DNA of 37,906 bases from Hirudo medicinalis (taxonomy: Eukaryota > Annelida > Clitellata > Hirudinida > Hirudinidae), in contig MPNW01000475.1 in assembly GCA_011800805.1 (NCBI GenBank), forward strand, positions 66,704 through 104,609, written 5' to 3'. Position 1 is the stretch's first letter. The number at the start of each line of letters is the position of its first letter. Made by a program: the position numbers and the translations under genes. Shown in pieces: positions 10,301 to 19,426 of the stretch. The notes beneath the pieces are model-generated. The model worked only from the letters and a program-made list of their open reading frames with translations, searched no databases and had not been told where the DNA came from.

Positions 10301-13300
10301 AATAGAGAATGAAAAATTCTCGACATTCATGAACATGTGGACCTTCAGAAATCGGTGATTCCAGAGGTTCGGATCGAACCTTACGATGGGACTACAGGAG
10401 ACCATCCGGGTGTCGATGAAGCGATGGAGATGGTCTGACAGGGACTCTGTCGTTGGAAATTTCAAAGCTCAACTTTAGAACATTGGGAGAGGCAAAATGC
10501 AATGGAGGTGTCGAGGTTTCGGAGTTGCTGCGGATTTCAGGCAGAGCATTCATGGTCTGTGCTTGGTGAAGGAGGTCGCGGGCTGGACTACTGCGATTGC
10601 TGGGGGATGCACTTTAGTGGTGAGGGTCTGCTGGGGAGACGGTTGTCACAAAAGAATCGACTTAGTGACCGAGTCCGCAGAGTCTGATGATGAAACCATT
10701 TGGTTGCCCATGACAAAGAGTGTCTGTTAGGGACGAACAGATCTAAAGAGGTTGTAATGTTATAATCATGGCGCATAATTAAATTAAGTAATTAAATAAT
10801 TTATGAATAATTAACTTTATATAGCTTATTTAACATTTAATCGTCATATTTATAATCTTCTGAAACGCAGCTCTGCAGAACTCTATTAAATTTACAGCAT
10901 CTCGCATGATTCCAAAATCTCACACCAGTTCTTACAGTTCCATACAAATTCGATTATTCAGTTCTTTTCACTGAATACTTGCCCAATAAACTTATTAGAA
11001 AACCTCCCAAGTTTGCGGACCCCCAGTTTATTTAAATATTATATTAATATTTTATAATTCAATACATCGTCGAGTCACAACAGACCTATGGTACTATATA
11101 TATATACTACAAATGGTATTAATACCTATGGTACTACCAGTAAATGCCGGCTGACGATCTTAACTGAAGCTTATTTTCGGGGAAACAATGTAGTACATTT
11201 ACATATTTTGGAAACTATTGCTAACTGTAATTGTTTTAACTTACCATTGCAGTCGTATTTGTAATGATCCACTCCAACATATGCGGTGGTTGCAGTGGAA
11301 ATTGAAAACCAACATTGGGATCCTGATGGAGAATTAGGATTAAAGTCGAATCCATATTTGCATGATGTGGCTGCATTCTGTTGGCAGCTATCTTGACATT
11401 GCTGAAGAGTTGTTAATGAGGGTTGAACAACTCCACCGGGACTGTTTGTATTGCTCACTTTGCTCCAGGAGCAACCTGAAATTGAATTAAATATGTTTAT
11501 TGTAATGAGCACAATTAAAGTTTTCCATTCATATATATTGATCTAACAAAACACCGACTCAGATGTATGATCAACCAAACATTTATTAAATTAATGTACA
11601 AAATTAAAAACTTCTTTGTTTCCTTTTTTCTTGTCCGAACATTCTAACATTTGATTTAATTTTGTCTTTCCTACCGACCCTTCTCTTTGAGTGATGAAAT
11701 AAATAAATACTTATTCATCTTTAACATGTTTACCAATCAAATACAATGCTGAGATAAATTATAAATACTTCGTGAACAAACACAATTTAAGATGATAAAC
11801 AATTGCCATTTGATGCTTCAGTGCACTGATGCGAATGTTGCTTCTTTGTCGCTTTATATGTAATACCTGAGCAGACCAAGTTGAGATGATTGACTCCCGG
11901 AGCTGAAGTAGTGGCATTTGATTGTGAGAACCAGCATTGGCTTCCTGCACTGGACTGTGTATTCCAATCTATCCCAAATTTGCACACGGTGTCCTTTTGT
12001 TGTTGACAAAGACTCTTGCACTGATCAAGCGAAGTAACCGAACTCTGCAGTATCCCTCCAGGGCTGTTGCGATCGGTTAACGTATTCCAGGTGCAACCTT
12101 AATTTATTACTTTATGTGTAATTGTTTTATGTTTAAGGAATAATTGGCCTCAGTTACTCACTACTACTTGGACCTGAATAAATGCAAATTAATAATAAAT
12201 AGTAAGTAATATCTGCGATTAATATAAATCAGTCAAATACAAACCAGTCGTCGTGACTCCTGAAAATTGTTTTAAAAATGGTTAAAATATTCGTGATAAA
12301 ATATTTAAACATCTTTAAAATAGCACCTGGATTGCAATTGTAATTGTAGTGGGTAATTCCAGAATTGGATGTTGTTGTTGGAGATGTGGAAAACCAGCAC
12401 CGAGAACCAAGCGAAGCATTGGGATTCCAGTCAAAGCCATTCAAGCATGTGGATGTTCTTTGTTGGAGACACATATTTTGGCATTGTTCGAGAGTTGAGA
12501 GTGAGCTTTGAGCAATTCCACCTAGACTATTGGTATCGACCATTGATGTCCAGGAACAACCTTACCAATCAACTCAAAAGTTTAGAGGATAAGATCCACT
12601 CATATTTATGATTGTTGTATTGACTAATGGCGTGCAGGGCTGCGTTCCTGCATACTGTCGTAATAGCAACAGTCGTAATGTGTCGTGTTCGCAACCCAGC
12701 CTGCACCGTCAGGGAAAGCCCTCGGGTAGGGGCGCTATATAAACGGTAGATTGATTAAAAAGTGCCTTCACATTCCATTCGGATACATAAGGCTTTCAAA
12801 AGATCTAAATAAATAAGATGTCTATTATTAGCTACTGATCATTTATAATTCTTTCAAAACTTATCGCATTATATCTATTGTATATGTTTAAACCTTAGAG
12901 AAATCAACTTTATCGAGTCAACTTTATGGTAAAATATAATCCTAGGATATAAGAAATTATTAAATATGAACTTCATAATCCTCACCTCCAGCTGCAAAAA
13001 TAAGTGGGGTTTATTAACTCGTGCATATTCACTGCATATTATGCAGTTACAAACGAAATGAAATGTGGAATGAAATCAAACGGTGTCGTGTTCTCAACCT
13101 TGTCCTTGAGAATTTCAGTTGTCATTATGCCAAATACATTTCTTTATTGGCGACGAAAAAATGAAATTAGTTTGCATATTATTTTATTTTATGTTCCGAA
13201 TAAAATGGCCTTTGTTATTTGATTTGAGATGCAATTTTATTAATTTTCAAGCTTTTCACAATTTAACGACTTTGGCTAATTACTAATTTCACAATTTTAA

Positions 13301-16300
13301 ATTAATACCTTATTATTAACTAAGATTAGGCCAAAAAACAATAATCGCGATAATCAGCTGATGAAACATCACTTACATGTCACTCCAGTACCTAAAATGA
13401 AAAATATTTTTAAAATGTAATTCGAATGAAGTTCATGTTATGCATTAAGTAAAACATATTTTCTTATGTTTTATATGAACACCAGGCGTATGCCTTGCTT
13501 GTAAACATTTTATTCAAAACTTATATACTTGAATTTTTATGAAGGGTAGATGTGGGGAATAATTATCTTAAATTGGTTAAGATGGTCTCAGAAGTCTTAA
13601 ACTTAACTTAATAATAATGAAAAAATTATTTTAATAACTATTTTATTTTTTATTTTTTATTTTTTTTAATAAATTTTATTATTTTGAATAACTATCAATA
13701 TGTAATTAAAACTTAAATAATCAATCACTATAAAAAATGGACGCCGAAAGATTGTAATAATTTCGACATAGAAAATCCATGATTCGTTCGGATTGTTATT
13801 AGTAACAATTAAGAATCGACCGTGGGACCAATTTTGGTCGGGAGAAATAAGTGTTTAAAGGAGCCTTCCTAAGGTGCTGATTTTAGAATAATTTATTTAA
13901 TTTTATTTTATTTTATTTAAACCCTTAACATTACTTACAATACGAACATGCAAATTCAGTAATTAATGTAGTTATTTAACTGAAATTAAGCATAACTTAT
14001 GAACAGTAAGAAGTCACTCGTAAGTAAGAAGTAAGAAGCGACAGATTGTACATGTTTTTTTAGTTTGTGATATTATTATATACTGTGTTTCCCCACGTAT
14101 AAGACGCATGTATAATATTTTTTTTTTTCGAAAAATTTAGGGTCTTAAAAACTGGGTTCGTCTTATGCGGTGGTTGTAGATATTTTACTCCTTGATGAGG
14201 AATTGTACGAATTTTATGATGAATGAAACTTGAGTTCAATAACTTCATGTAATAATTTTTTTTCCGAACTTCGGTTCTAAAAATCAAGGTGCGTCTTATA
14301 CATGGGGAAATACGGTATAATACATTTATATCATATACATCATGCCGTCATCATCATCATCATCATCATCAAAAACTTATTTCAATGAATTATTTAATTC
14401 CTCGGTTAAATAAAGTCCCGGTCGATTCCTAATTGTTACTTCAATTGACATGAAAATCTTTTGGAATAAAAAAATATGAAGTTGATCAGGATGTTTATTT
14501 AACGCTGAGACGTTATTAAGCAATTCAAGCACCTAGATGTAGGGCGCGGAATAGCGGACACGTGACATCTTGCAGAATGCTTTGAAATGGACTAGAGGAA
14601 TAAGTCATTATGTGACGAAGGGAAGGATGTCAAAGTTAGGCTAAAATGCATGAAGAAAAATAATTTAATATCAATAAACGATATTAATATGTAGTTCCTG
14701 AAAGCTCCTTACCAGAGCTTGTAAAATAAAGACATGGCAAATAGTTTTTATAAAATTGCCCGAAGAAGGACGTTTTGATAGCAAGAGAGAGAGAAAGAAC
14801 TGCTGAGTCAGCTCCGCCTGCTTCATCGATTAGAGTGGCAAATAAGGTTCATTTATCAAAAAGCAAAATATGCAAAACGCAGCGTTAGCCTCAAAGTTTT
14901 GAAATTTAAGATAATATGATAGATTATAAACCGTAAAGTGGTGCAAATACCTATGCAAATGTTTTGCTAAAAATGAATTATAAAATACAATTTCTAAAGA
15001 AACTAGACATAATATCCACCTTGGCAAACGTAGTTATAATGTGTGACTCCATAATAACTGCTGAGAGAAGTTGATGTCGAAAACCAACACTGCGTGCCAG
15101 CATTCGCATTTCCATTCCAATCAAATCCATACTGACAAGTGGTAGATTTTAAACTCAAGCACGTATCCCTGCATTGCTCGTAAGTTGTCACATAACTTTG
15201 GAGAGCACCAGCAGGACTGTTGGTGTTACTCAAGCCAACCCAAGAACAACCTGGACCAGAATTTTAAGATATTTTAATTGCAGAAATGGCTTGATAATCA
15301 AAAAGTCGAGCTTCGGTTAAAAGGTGATGAAAGTGGTAGAAGGTGTCAGGAGGTTTTATTTTGTTACTTTATTAGGAAATTAAAAATTTTAGAAAGTTGA
15401 AACTTCACATTAAAGTAATTTGCTTAATCGGTTTATTAAATTGATTTGTGATTATTGTGGAGTTAGTTTATGAACTGTAAACTGAAAGTTTAAAAAAATT
15501 AGTTTAAATTAATTTAAATTAGTCAGCACCGCCCGTTAAATTTAGTAGGATTATTTGTATTAGTTGTTATTTAGTTATGCAATCAACTGTTAATAATAAA
15601 CCAACCTGAACCACATTGGACATTGTAATGAGTGACTCCATTATACGAAGTTGTCGCATTCGACGTGGAAAACCAACAGCCCGATCCCTGAGGCACAATA
15701 GGATTCCAATCGAATCCAAATTTACAAGAAGAGTCCTTGAGTTGTAAGCAAGAGTCTCTGCACTGTTCGAATGTCGTCAACGATGGCTGAAGAGTTCCTC
15801 CAGGGCTGTTGGTGTTGTTCAACGGAATCCATGAACAAGAATAACCTGCTCATTTCAAACATTTCCTTGGAGATGTTTTTCGAAAGTTATTTAAATTTGC
15901 AAAATACATGAATTCAGTCGCACATTTATTAAAACTATTTCCGTTTTAAAATGAAATGAACAAATAAAATGAGTCAAATGAAATATTTAATAATTTTTTG
16001 TGAAATATATGCCGACGTAGGTGTAATGACTTAAATATTAATTTTAATATTAATTATTAGTTTTAAAGAACATTTAGTAGAAAACATTTACCTCCAGCTG
16101 GAGTTGATGTTATGTACAAGGAGGTTGTACCTGAAAGATTGCAGATGGTTTTTATATCCCAATTAAAGTATTAATTACGCAAACTTCGTTACAAAGTAAG
16201 CCTTGAATCGTCAATATCTTAACAAATTCTAATTATGTAGTATAGCCATTCCAAATATTTTGAACGCATTAATAAAATAAGTAGTGTCGTTCGTGTGGGC

Positions 16301-17026
16301 TGAATGTGCTGCATTCCTTCATGCGGCGATATTGGCAACAGTCGTAATATGTCATATTCGAAACCCAGCCTGCACCGCCAGGTAGCCCTTTGGTAGGGGC
16401 GCTGTATAAATGGCGCGATAAATAAGCGATTAAAAAGGGCCTTCACAGCCTATTCGGATACATAAGCACTCAAAAGATCGGCTAAAATAAAAATTAAAAA
16501 AAAAAACAACAGAAATTCAATCTTTTTTAAAGATTCATGAAGATATCTCACTGTCGCATTTGAGGCTGAAGTGACTGATTGAGGTTGCCCCAGAATTGAG
16601 AACCGACATCGTCGACAAATAGCATCTCGACCCCTCGGGGTTATTGGGGTTCCAATCGAATCCTTTGGAGCATTTGTCAGCGGAAGCGAGACAAGCGGCC
16701 TTACAATCGGCAATGGTGTTGGCCTGCTGAACCTGATTACCATTTGGGGTGTTGGTGCTGAAAAGTTCGTTCCAAGAACAGCCTAAAATCAATTAATTGT
16801 TGTTTTAACTTTTTATTTTTATTGGATAAATTTAATTAAATTTAATTTAATAGTTCAAAACATTTTCATTTAGTAGTTTTATACTTATTATTATAATTTA
16901 AATCTTAATATTATATTTTAAATCTTAATATTTTAATTTAAGTCTTGAAATAATAACAAAACCTGCTGGGGGTGCTCCAACTCCACTAGTCGAATCTATG
17001 TCGAAATTTTATTGATGTATAAATAA

Positions 17027-17066
<40 letters not shown>

Positions 17067-18693
17067 CATTATAATATCATAAATGTTATAGTATTGTTAT
17101 AACCCTGGCGCATATTTAAATAAAATAATTAAAGAATAATTAAATTTATGTTGTTCCATGGAAATATTCAATGTCTTTGATGCTTATGTCGTCAGTTTCA
17201 CAATAGCGCAAATTTTTGAAAGGTATAGCCCGGACAATCTAGAATCTCAAATATTCGACTCGATTATTCAGTTCAATGAACTGAATACTTGCGCAATAAA
17301 CTTAATAGTTAACTTTTTGTTTGCGAACCCCCGGTTTATTTCAATATAATATATATAATTAAATCGAGGCTAATGTAAGAAATTTAACATTAGAAAGTTA
17401 GGTACCTGTTACAGGGCCACCAGCTGAAATGTTAATTAAAATGAATTACAAAGTAAAAGGCTTCATTCTGTACGAACAAGACGCAAATCATTCAAATAAT
17501 TTGACAATATCCAATTAAAAAAATATCTTTTTCAGTTCATGTTACTCACAACAAACGAGGTGATAGTGAGTCACTCCAGGATATTTGTTGACTTGGATTT
17601 CATTTTGTGATTTCGTGGTGAACCAACATTTTTCATCTGCTGCTGCCGCAGAGTTCCAATCGATGCCTGAACACCAAGTTGTGCTTCTGCAACCATTTTG
17701 ACAGGAGTCGAGTTGCGTCAAGGAGGACTGTTTAATGCTCCCTTGAATGTTGCTGTCATTGTATTGGCTGAATTGTAGAGTTGATGCACATGCTAGAATT
17801 GAAAAGGTTTTTATTTAATATTTAAAATAAGAGTTAAATGTGTTAAAGTTATTATTTTTACCTGGCCTAACTGTTGCTCCACTGGGAAGGATGGTTGTTG
17901 TTGAACCTTGTACGGCCGGAGTTGGTTTAATGGCTGTCAATAAAATTATTCATTTCTTAAATGTCACCAGATACTATAATCTTGCAATTGATGTCTTTTC
18001 TAAAAACCAATAAATAGAAATTACTTTTAAATAATAAAATAAACATTGATCAAATGATCGTCATGAAGAAAAAAAATTAGATATACATGGACAGGTGTAA
18101 TGTGAGACTCCTTGTAAGGTCGTAGTGACACTGGTTCGGGAAATCCAACATAAAGTTCCTGTATTCCCAGCTGTACTCCAATCAAATCCATAAATACAAG
18201 CATTGCTACTCGTCAAACAGGCATTCTTGCAATCCTCCAAAGTCCTTGCCAATGGCACATCAGTTCCTCCTGGAGTGTTGGTGTTTTGCTGTTCATTCCA
18301 CTGCGGGCATAAACTGCCTGCAAGTCCAATGAGAGAATTTTGCCAACAAAGTTCAATTATTCTTGAAAGCTAATTGATTATTACAAATAACTAGTCGACT
18401 CATGATTATCGTGAATAAAGCACATCTAGCATTGTGGGATCTAAATTCAGTTTAAAAGTGATTCAAGCTTTGGTTTGTAAAAGTTGATATTCCTCCCGCT
18501 AACGAACAGAGGTAACTCTTCATCCTCAAATCACTTCATTCATTTGCTTCTAAATTATTTTTCCACTTAAGCATTTAGTCAAGTAAAACATATGAAACCA
18601 ATAATGCCCAAGATTAATAAAAATATTAAGGCGCTTACTTTGAGAATAAACTGAAACAATTAACGAAATGGAAAACAAGCTAAGCGTAAACAT
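7141..18693 (-). CDS. Secreted multi-domain PAN/Apple-like protein gene (3' end not found)
   Basis: A minus-strand gene of at least 20 exons. Exon 1 encodes a signal peptide. Nine exons of 231-243 nt each encode one cysteine-rich domain of about 77 aa. Linker exons lie at 17862-17933, 17406-17423, 16963-16995, 16092-16130, 13377-13391, 12986-12991, 12245-12259, 12162-12173, 9051-9065 and 8619-8627. Every internal exon is phase 1-1, and every junction joined in order leaves an open frame of about 797 codons. The domain consensus has a C-x-W start, NTNSPGG, EQC...C, CxFGFDWNP, GSxCWFST, GVTHY and a last Cys, which fits the PAN/Apple family (small PAN_4-like type). Such domains bind protein or carbohydrate outside the cell; the ligand here is unknown. 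The last domain either ends at a stop near 7111 (intron retained) or splices on through a GTAAGT donor to an unseen exon. Confidence 0.8.
7372..8618. other. PAN gene intron, AT-rich
   Basis: Open frames on both strands near 7509-7834 mirror each other and match no domain I know. No further 231-nt domain exon was found here. Confidence 0.4.
8619..9065 (-). CDS. Two linker microexons (15 and 9 nt) between PAN domains 8 and 9
   Basis: Exon 9051-9065 (15 nt, acceptor TTGCAG, donor GTAAGT) adds GIPTT. Exon 8619-8627 (9 nt, acceptor AAACAG, donor GTTAGA) adds Pro-Ser-Gly across the junctions. The joined frame reads NGIPTTPSGGCSW, in the style of the other linkers. Confidence 0.55.
9349..9628 (+). 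repeat. 5' LTR
   Basis: Starts TGTTATAATCCTGGCGCATA and ends GGTTTATTTCA. It carries CAATAAACTCATTAGAAAAC near the end, containing the AATAAA signal. It matches the downstream LTR along its length, including CTGAAACGCAGCTCTGCAGA. Confidence 0.8.
9707..10305 (+). pseudogene. Gag remnant with an N-terminal SAP-like domain
   Basis: The first frame (9707-9955) begins MSRYLEDLRRGELRRELRAR and continues LDATGEVEELRDRLESRL, a good match to the SAP helix-turn-helix motif (LrxELrxRxLxaTGxxxeLxxRL). A second, acidic frame (about 9990-10305) continues with EENIRSIEEVTIVADE and similar sequence after a stop and frameshift. SAP-like modules at the start of Gag occur in some arthropod LTR elements. A weaker gag-like stretch follows to about 10730. 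Confidence 0.55.
10758..11033 (+). repeat. 3' LTR
   Basis: Starts TGTTATAATCATGGCGCATA and matches the 5' LTR through CTGAAACGCAGCTCTGCAGA and AAAACCTCCCAAGTTTGCGG. The terminal CA is mutated. Indels separate the two LTRs, so the insertion is old. Confidence 0.8.
11245..11475 (-). CDS. PAN-like domain 8 exon
   Basis: 231 nt, phase 1-1, acceptor TTTCAG, donor G|GTAAGT. Reads GCSWSKVSNTNSPGGVVQPS, then LQQCQDSCQQNAATSCKYGF, FNPNSPSGSQCWFSISTATT and VGVDHYKYDC. It shares DFNPNSPSGSQCWFS with domain 9, where other domains have DWNP, so the two are a recent duplicate pair. Confidence 0.85.
11867..12097 (-). CDS. PAN-like domain 7 exon
   Basis: 231 nt, phase 1-1. Reads SCTWNTLTDRNSPGGILQSS, then LDQCKSLC, CKFGIDWNTQSSAGSQCWFS, PGVNHLNLVCS and G|GTATTA. 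The acceptor TTAAG has a weak pyrimidine tract, but the frame and homology leave little doubt. Confidence 0.8.
12162..12259 (-). CDS. Two linker microexons (15 and 12 nt) between PAN domains 6 and 7
   Basis: Exon 12245-12259 (15 nt, acceptor TTTCAG, donor GTTTGT) adds GVTTT. Exon 12162-12173 (12 nt, acceptor ATTCAG, donor GTGAGT) adds GPSS. With flanking domains the frame reads NPGVTTTGPSSSCTW. Phase 1-1 throughout. Confidence 0.6.
12327..12560 (-). CDS. PAN-like domain 6 exon
   Basis: 234 nt, phase 1-1. Reads GCSWTSMVDTNSLGGIAQSS, then LEQCQNMCL, CLNGFDWNPNASLGSRCWFS, SGITHYNYNC, ending Asn-Pro and G|GTGCTA. All landmarks are present. Confidence 0.85.
12630..12810 (-). repeat. SINE-like AGCGC repeat, copy 2
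   Basis: Carries CAACAGTCGTAATGTGTCGT, GTTCGCAACCCAGCC, GGGGCGCTATATAAA and CATTCGGATACATAAG. These are shared with copy 3 at 16.3 kb and, for the first three, with the other copies. Its GTTCGxAACCC segment resembles a tRNA B box. Confidence 0.65.
12986..13391 (-). CDS. Two linker microexons (15 and 6 nt) between PAN domains 5 and 6
   Basis: Exon 13377-13391 (15 nt) has acceptor TTTTAG and donor GTAAGT and adds GTGVT. Exon 12986-12991 (6 nt, CTGGAG) has acceptor TTTGCAG and donor GTGAGG and adds Ser-Gly. Joined to domains 5 and 6 the frame reads CQGTGVTSGGCSW. A 6-nt exon is near the lower limit of what splicing can define; the support is strict phase agreement and good sites. Confidence 0.55.
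14081..14317. mobile_element. Nested MITE with GTATAAGACGCA ends
   Basis: The left end TACTGTGTTTCCCCACGTAT continues into AAGACGCATG. The right end reads, on the complement, TACCGTATTTCCCCATGTAT then AAGACGCACC. The ends are near-perfect inverted repeats of about 30 bp, flanked by TA. The 237-bp element has no coding capacity. MITEs with this CCCCxTGTATAAGACGCA end are, as I recall, widespread in animals. Confidence 0.7.
14348..14371. repeat. (CAT)n microsatellite
   Basis: About eight CAT/ATC units within the outer inverted-repeat element. Confidence 0.8.
14441..15019. other. Non-coding PAN gene intron segment
   Basis: No linker exon with matching phase or domain match was found in this part of the intron between domains 5 and 6. 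Confidence 0.4.
15020..15250 (-). CDS. PAN-like domain 5 exon
   Basis: 231 nt, phase 1-1. Reads GCSWVGLSNTNSPAGALQSY, then YEQCRDTCL, CQYGFDWNGNANAGTQCWFS and YGVTHYNYVC, with a G|GTGGAT donor. It follows domain 4 directly, with no linker exon seen between them. Confidence 0.85.
15606..15845 (-). CDS. PAN-like domain 4 exon
   Basis: 240 nt, phase 1-1. Reads GYSCSWIPLNNTNSPGGTLQ, then FEQCRDSCL, CKFGFDWNP, GSGCWFSTSNATTSYNGVTH and NVQC. Close to the consensus. The extra Tyr-Ser at the start accounts for its slightly greater length. Confidence 0.85.
16092..16130 (-). CDS. PAN gene linker exon (39 nt)
   Basis: Acceptor TTTCAG and donor G|GTAAAT. Encodes STTSLYITSTPAG, phase 1-1, between domains 3 and 4. 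Confidence 0.65.
16296..16490 (-). repeat. SINE-like AGCGC repeat, copy 3
   Basis: Carries GTTCGAAACCCAGCCTGCAC-type sequence, GGTAGGGGCGCTGTATAAAT, CCTTCACAGCCTATTCGGAT and ACATAAG, parallel to copy 2 over about 180 bp. It lies in an intron of the PAN gene. Confidence 0.65.
16552..16782 (-). CDS. PAN-like domain 3 exon
   Basis: 231 nt, phase 1-1. Reads GCSWNELFSTNTPNGNQ, then IADCKAACL, CSKGFDWNPNNPEGSRCYLS and a final LKCD. The donor is A|GTGAGA. GVTHY is replaced by a weaker ISHFS and CW by CY, so this domain is moderately divergent. Confidence 0.8.
16963..17423 (-). CDS. Two linker microexons between PAN domains 2 and 3
   Basis: Exon 17406-17423 (18 nt) sits between TTTCAG and GTACCT and adds SGGPVT. 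Exon 16963-16995 (33 nt) sits between ACATAG and GTTTTG and adds DSTSGVGAPPA. Both are phase 1-1 and read in frame into GCSW of domain 3. The solo LTR at 17095-17343 lies in the intron between them. Confidence 0.65.
17031..17061. repeat. (AT)n microsatellite
   Basis: An uninterrupted run of about 15 AT units immediately upstream of the solo LTR. Confidence 0.8.
17095..17343 (+). repeat. Solo LTR of the 9.3-11.0 kb element family
   Basis: Starts TGTTATAACCCTGGCGCATA and ends CCGGTTTATTTCA. It contains GATTATTCAGTTC and GCAATAAACTTAATAG, which align with the two LTRs at 9.3 and 10.8 kb, but lacks the middle CTGAAACGCAGC block. No internal sequence is attached. The open frame across it is chance. 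Confidence 0.7.
17550..17792 (-). CDS. PAN-like domain 2 exon (divergent)
   Basis: 243 nt, phase 1-1, acceptor TTCTAG and donor T|GTGAGT. Reads ACASTLQFSQYNDSNIQGSI, then LDSCQNGC, WCSGIDWNSAAA, KCWFTTKS and GVTHYHLVC. It keeps the GxDWN, CWF and GVTHY landmarks but has lost NTNSPGG and the Trp after the first Cys, making it the most divergent domain. Confidence 0.75.
17862..17933 (-). CDS. PAN gene linker exon, Thr/Pro/Ser-rich (72 nt)
   Basis: Acceptor TTGACAG and donor G|GTAAAA. Encodes SIKPTPAVQGSTTT followed by ILPSGATVRP, a flexible linker that could be O-glycosylated, between domains 1 and 2. Length is a multiple of three and both ends are phase 1, so it can be skipped without a frameshift. 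Confidence 0.7.
18087..18317 (-). CDS. PAN-like domain 1 exon
   Basis: 231 nt, phase 1-1. Reads LCPQWNEQQNTNTPGGTDVP, then LEDCKNACL, CIYGFDWS, LCWISRTS and GVSHYTC, ending at a T|GTATAT donor. All six consensus cysteines are present. The acceptor is TTGCAG, just upstream of the GCAG that starts the exon. Confidence 0.8.
18639..18693 (-). CDS. PAN gene exon 1: start codon and signal peptide
   Basis: Translates to MFTLSLFSISLIVSVYSQ followed by a split Ser codon, a good signal peptide with a hydrophobic core and a small-residue cleavage region. The donor is A|GTAAGC. Exon 2 joins in phase 1 directly into the first cysteine-rich domain. The ATG lies about 50 nt downstream of a TATA box, so I take it as the true start. 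Confidence 0.75.
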
Positions 18694-18742
18694 GACGATT
18701 TTGCCGCTAAGAGAAGCCAAAGAATTTTTTATCTCGGTTGGA

Positions 18743-18749
18743 ATTTATA
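18743..18749 (-). promoter_or_regulatory. TATA box of the PAN gene
   Basis: Minus-strand TATAAAT lies about 50 nt upstream of the start codon, which allows a short 5' UTR of about 20-25 nt. Confidence 0.5.
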
Positions 18750-19426
18750 CGATTGATTTGAGCTGTCCTTTCAACCCAAACTCGTTCATGCATGAAGTGC
18801 GTGACAATAAATGTTAAAAATAGAACTTTCACTAAGATTGGTGCTTTCGCAGATTTTGATGAAAGCATTTTCTCCAAGAATTACTTTTAAGTTGAATTTT
18901 TCAACAATTTCCATGAAATTAAACAAGACCTTAAGTATGGCACAAGAATTCTTTATGAAGTATCAAAATTATTACGAAATAAAATTATAAGAACTTGACA
19001 ATTAAGCAGGAATCAACAGAGCGGAACCCTGATTAACGCAAATACCTCAAAACCTCAAACAATCGGTCAAGTCTATTCAAGAGTACCTGATGTATGGAAG
19101 TCACATGCAATCAAATATAATTTCAAGATGATTTTATTCAGTTTTGGTAATCCCATCGCAACTGCATTTATGCCCAACATTTTATGCCCAACTGTTTGTG
19201 GCTTCGCTGAAACCTTATAAGGCAATAATAATAATAAGAACAGTAATAATTTCTGTAGGAAGTTCAAAACATTGAATGACGGCTTATCACATCATTTGAG
19301 AAACTTGTTTACTTCACGACACCGATGAAAGGGGATCAATTGGTTCGGACTGTGTGTGTTATGTAACTTCTTTCTTAACAGAAGAAATACCAGACTTAGA
19401 AATTAAATGTAATGTAAATGTACTTC
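18750..19426. other. Intergenic, upstream of the PAN gene
   Basis: No coding domain recognised. Contains the putative upstream region of the PAN promoter. Confidence 0.4.

Larger units (their letters stand above)
9349..11033 (+). mobile_element. Gag-only LTR retrotransposon in a PAN gene intron
   Basis: Two similar LTRs of about 280 bp (9349-9628 and 10758-11033) in the same orientation flank about 1.1 kb of gag-like coding remnants. No protease, reverse transcriptase or integrase is present, so it is an internally deleted, non-autonomous copy. It lies antisense within the intron between PAN domain 8 and the 9051 microexon. Target-site duplications are not clear. Confidence 0.75.
13801..14440. 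mobile_element. Inverted-repeat (MITE-like) element
   Basis: A 22-bp arm at 13801-13822 (AGTAACAATTAAGAATCGAC...) recurs as its reverse complement at 14419-14440 with one mismatch. No coding capacity is seen between the arms. A second inverted-repeat element is nested at 14081-14317. Target-site duplication is not clear. Confidence 0.45.

Noticed and set aside
14060..14287. 75-codon minus-strand open frame
   Set aside because: It lies almost wholly inside a MITE with inverted-repeat ends.
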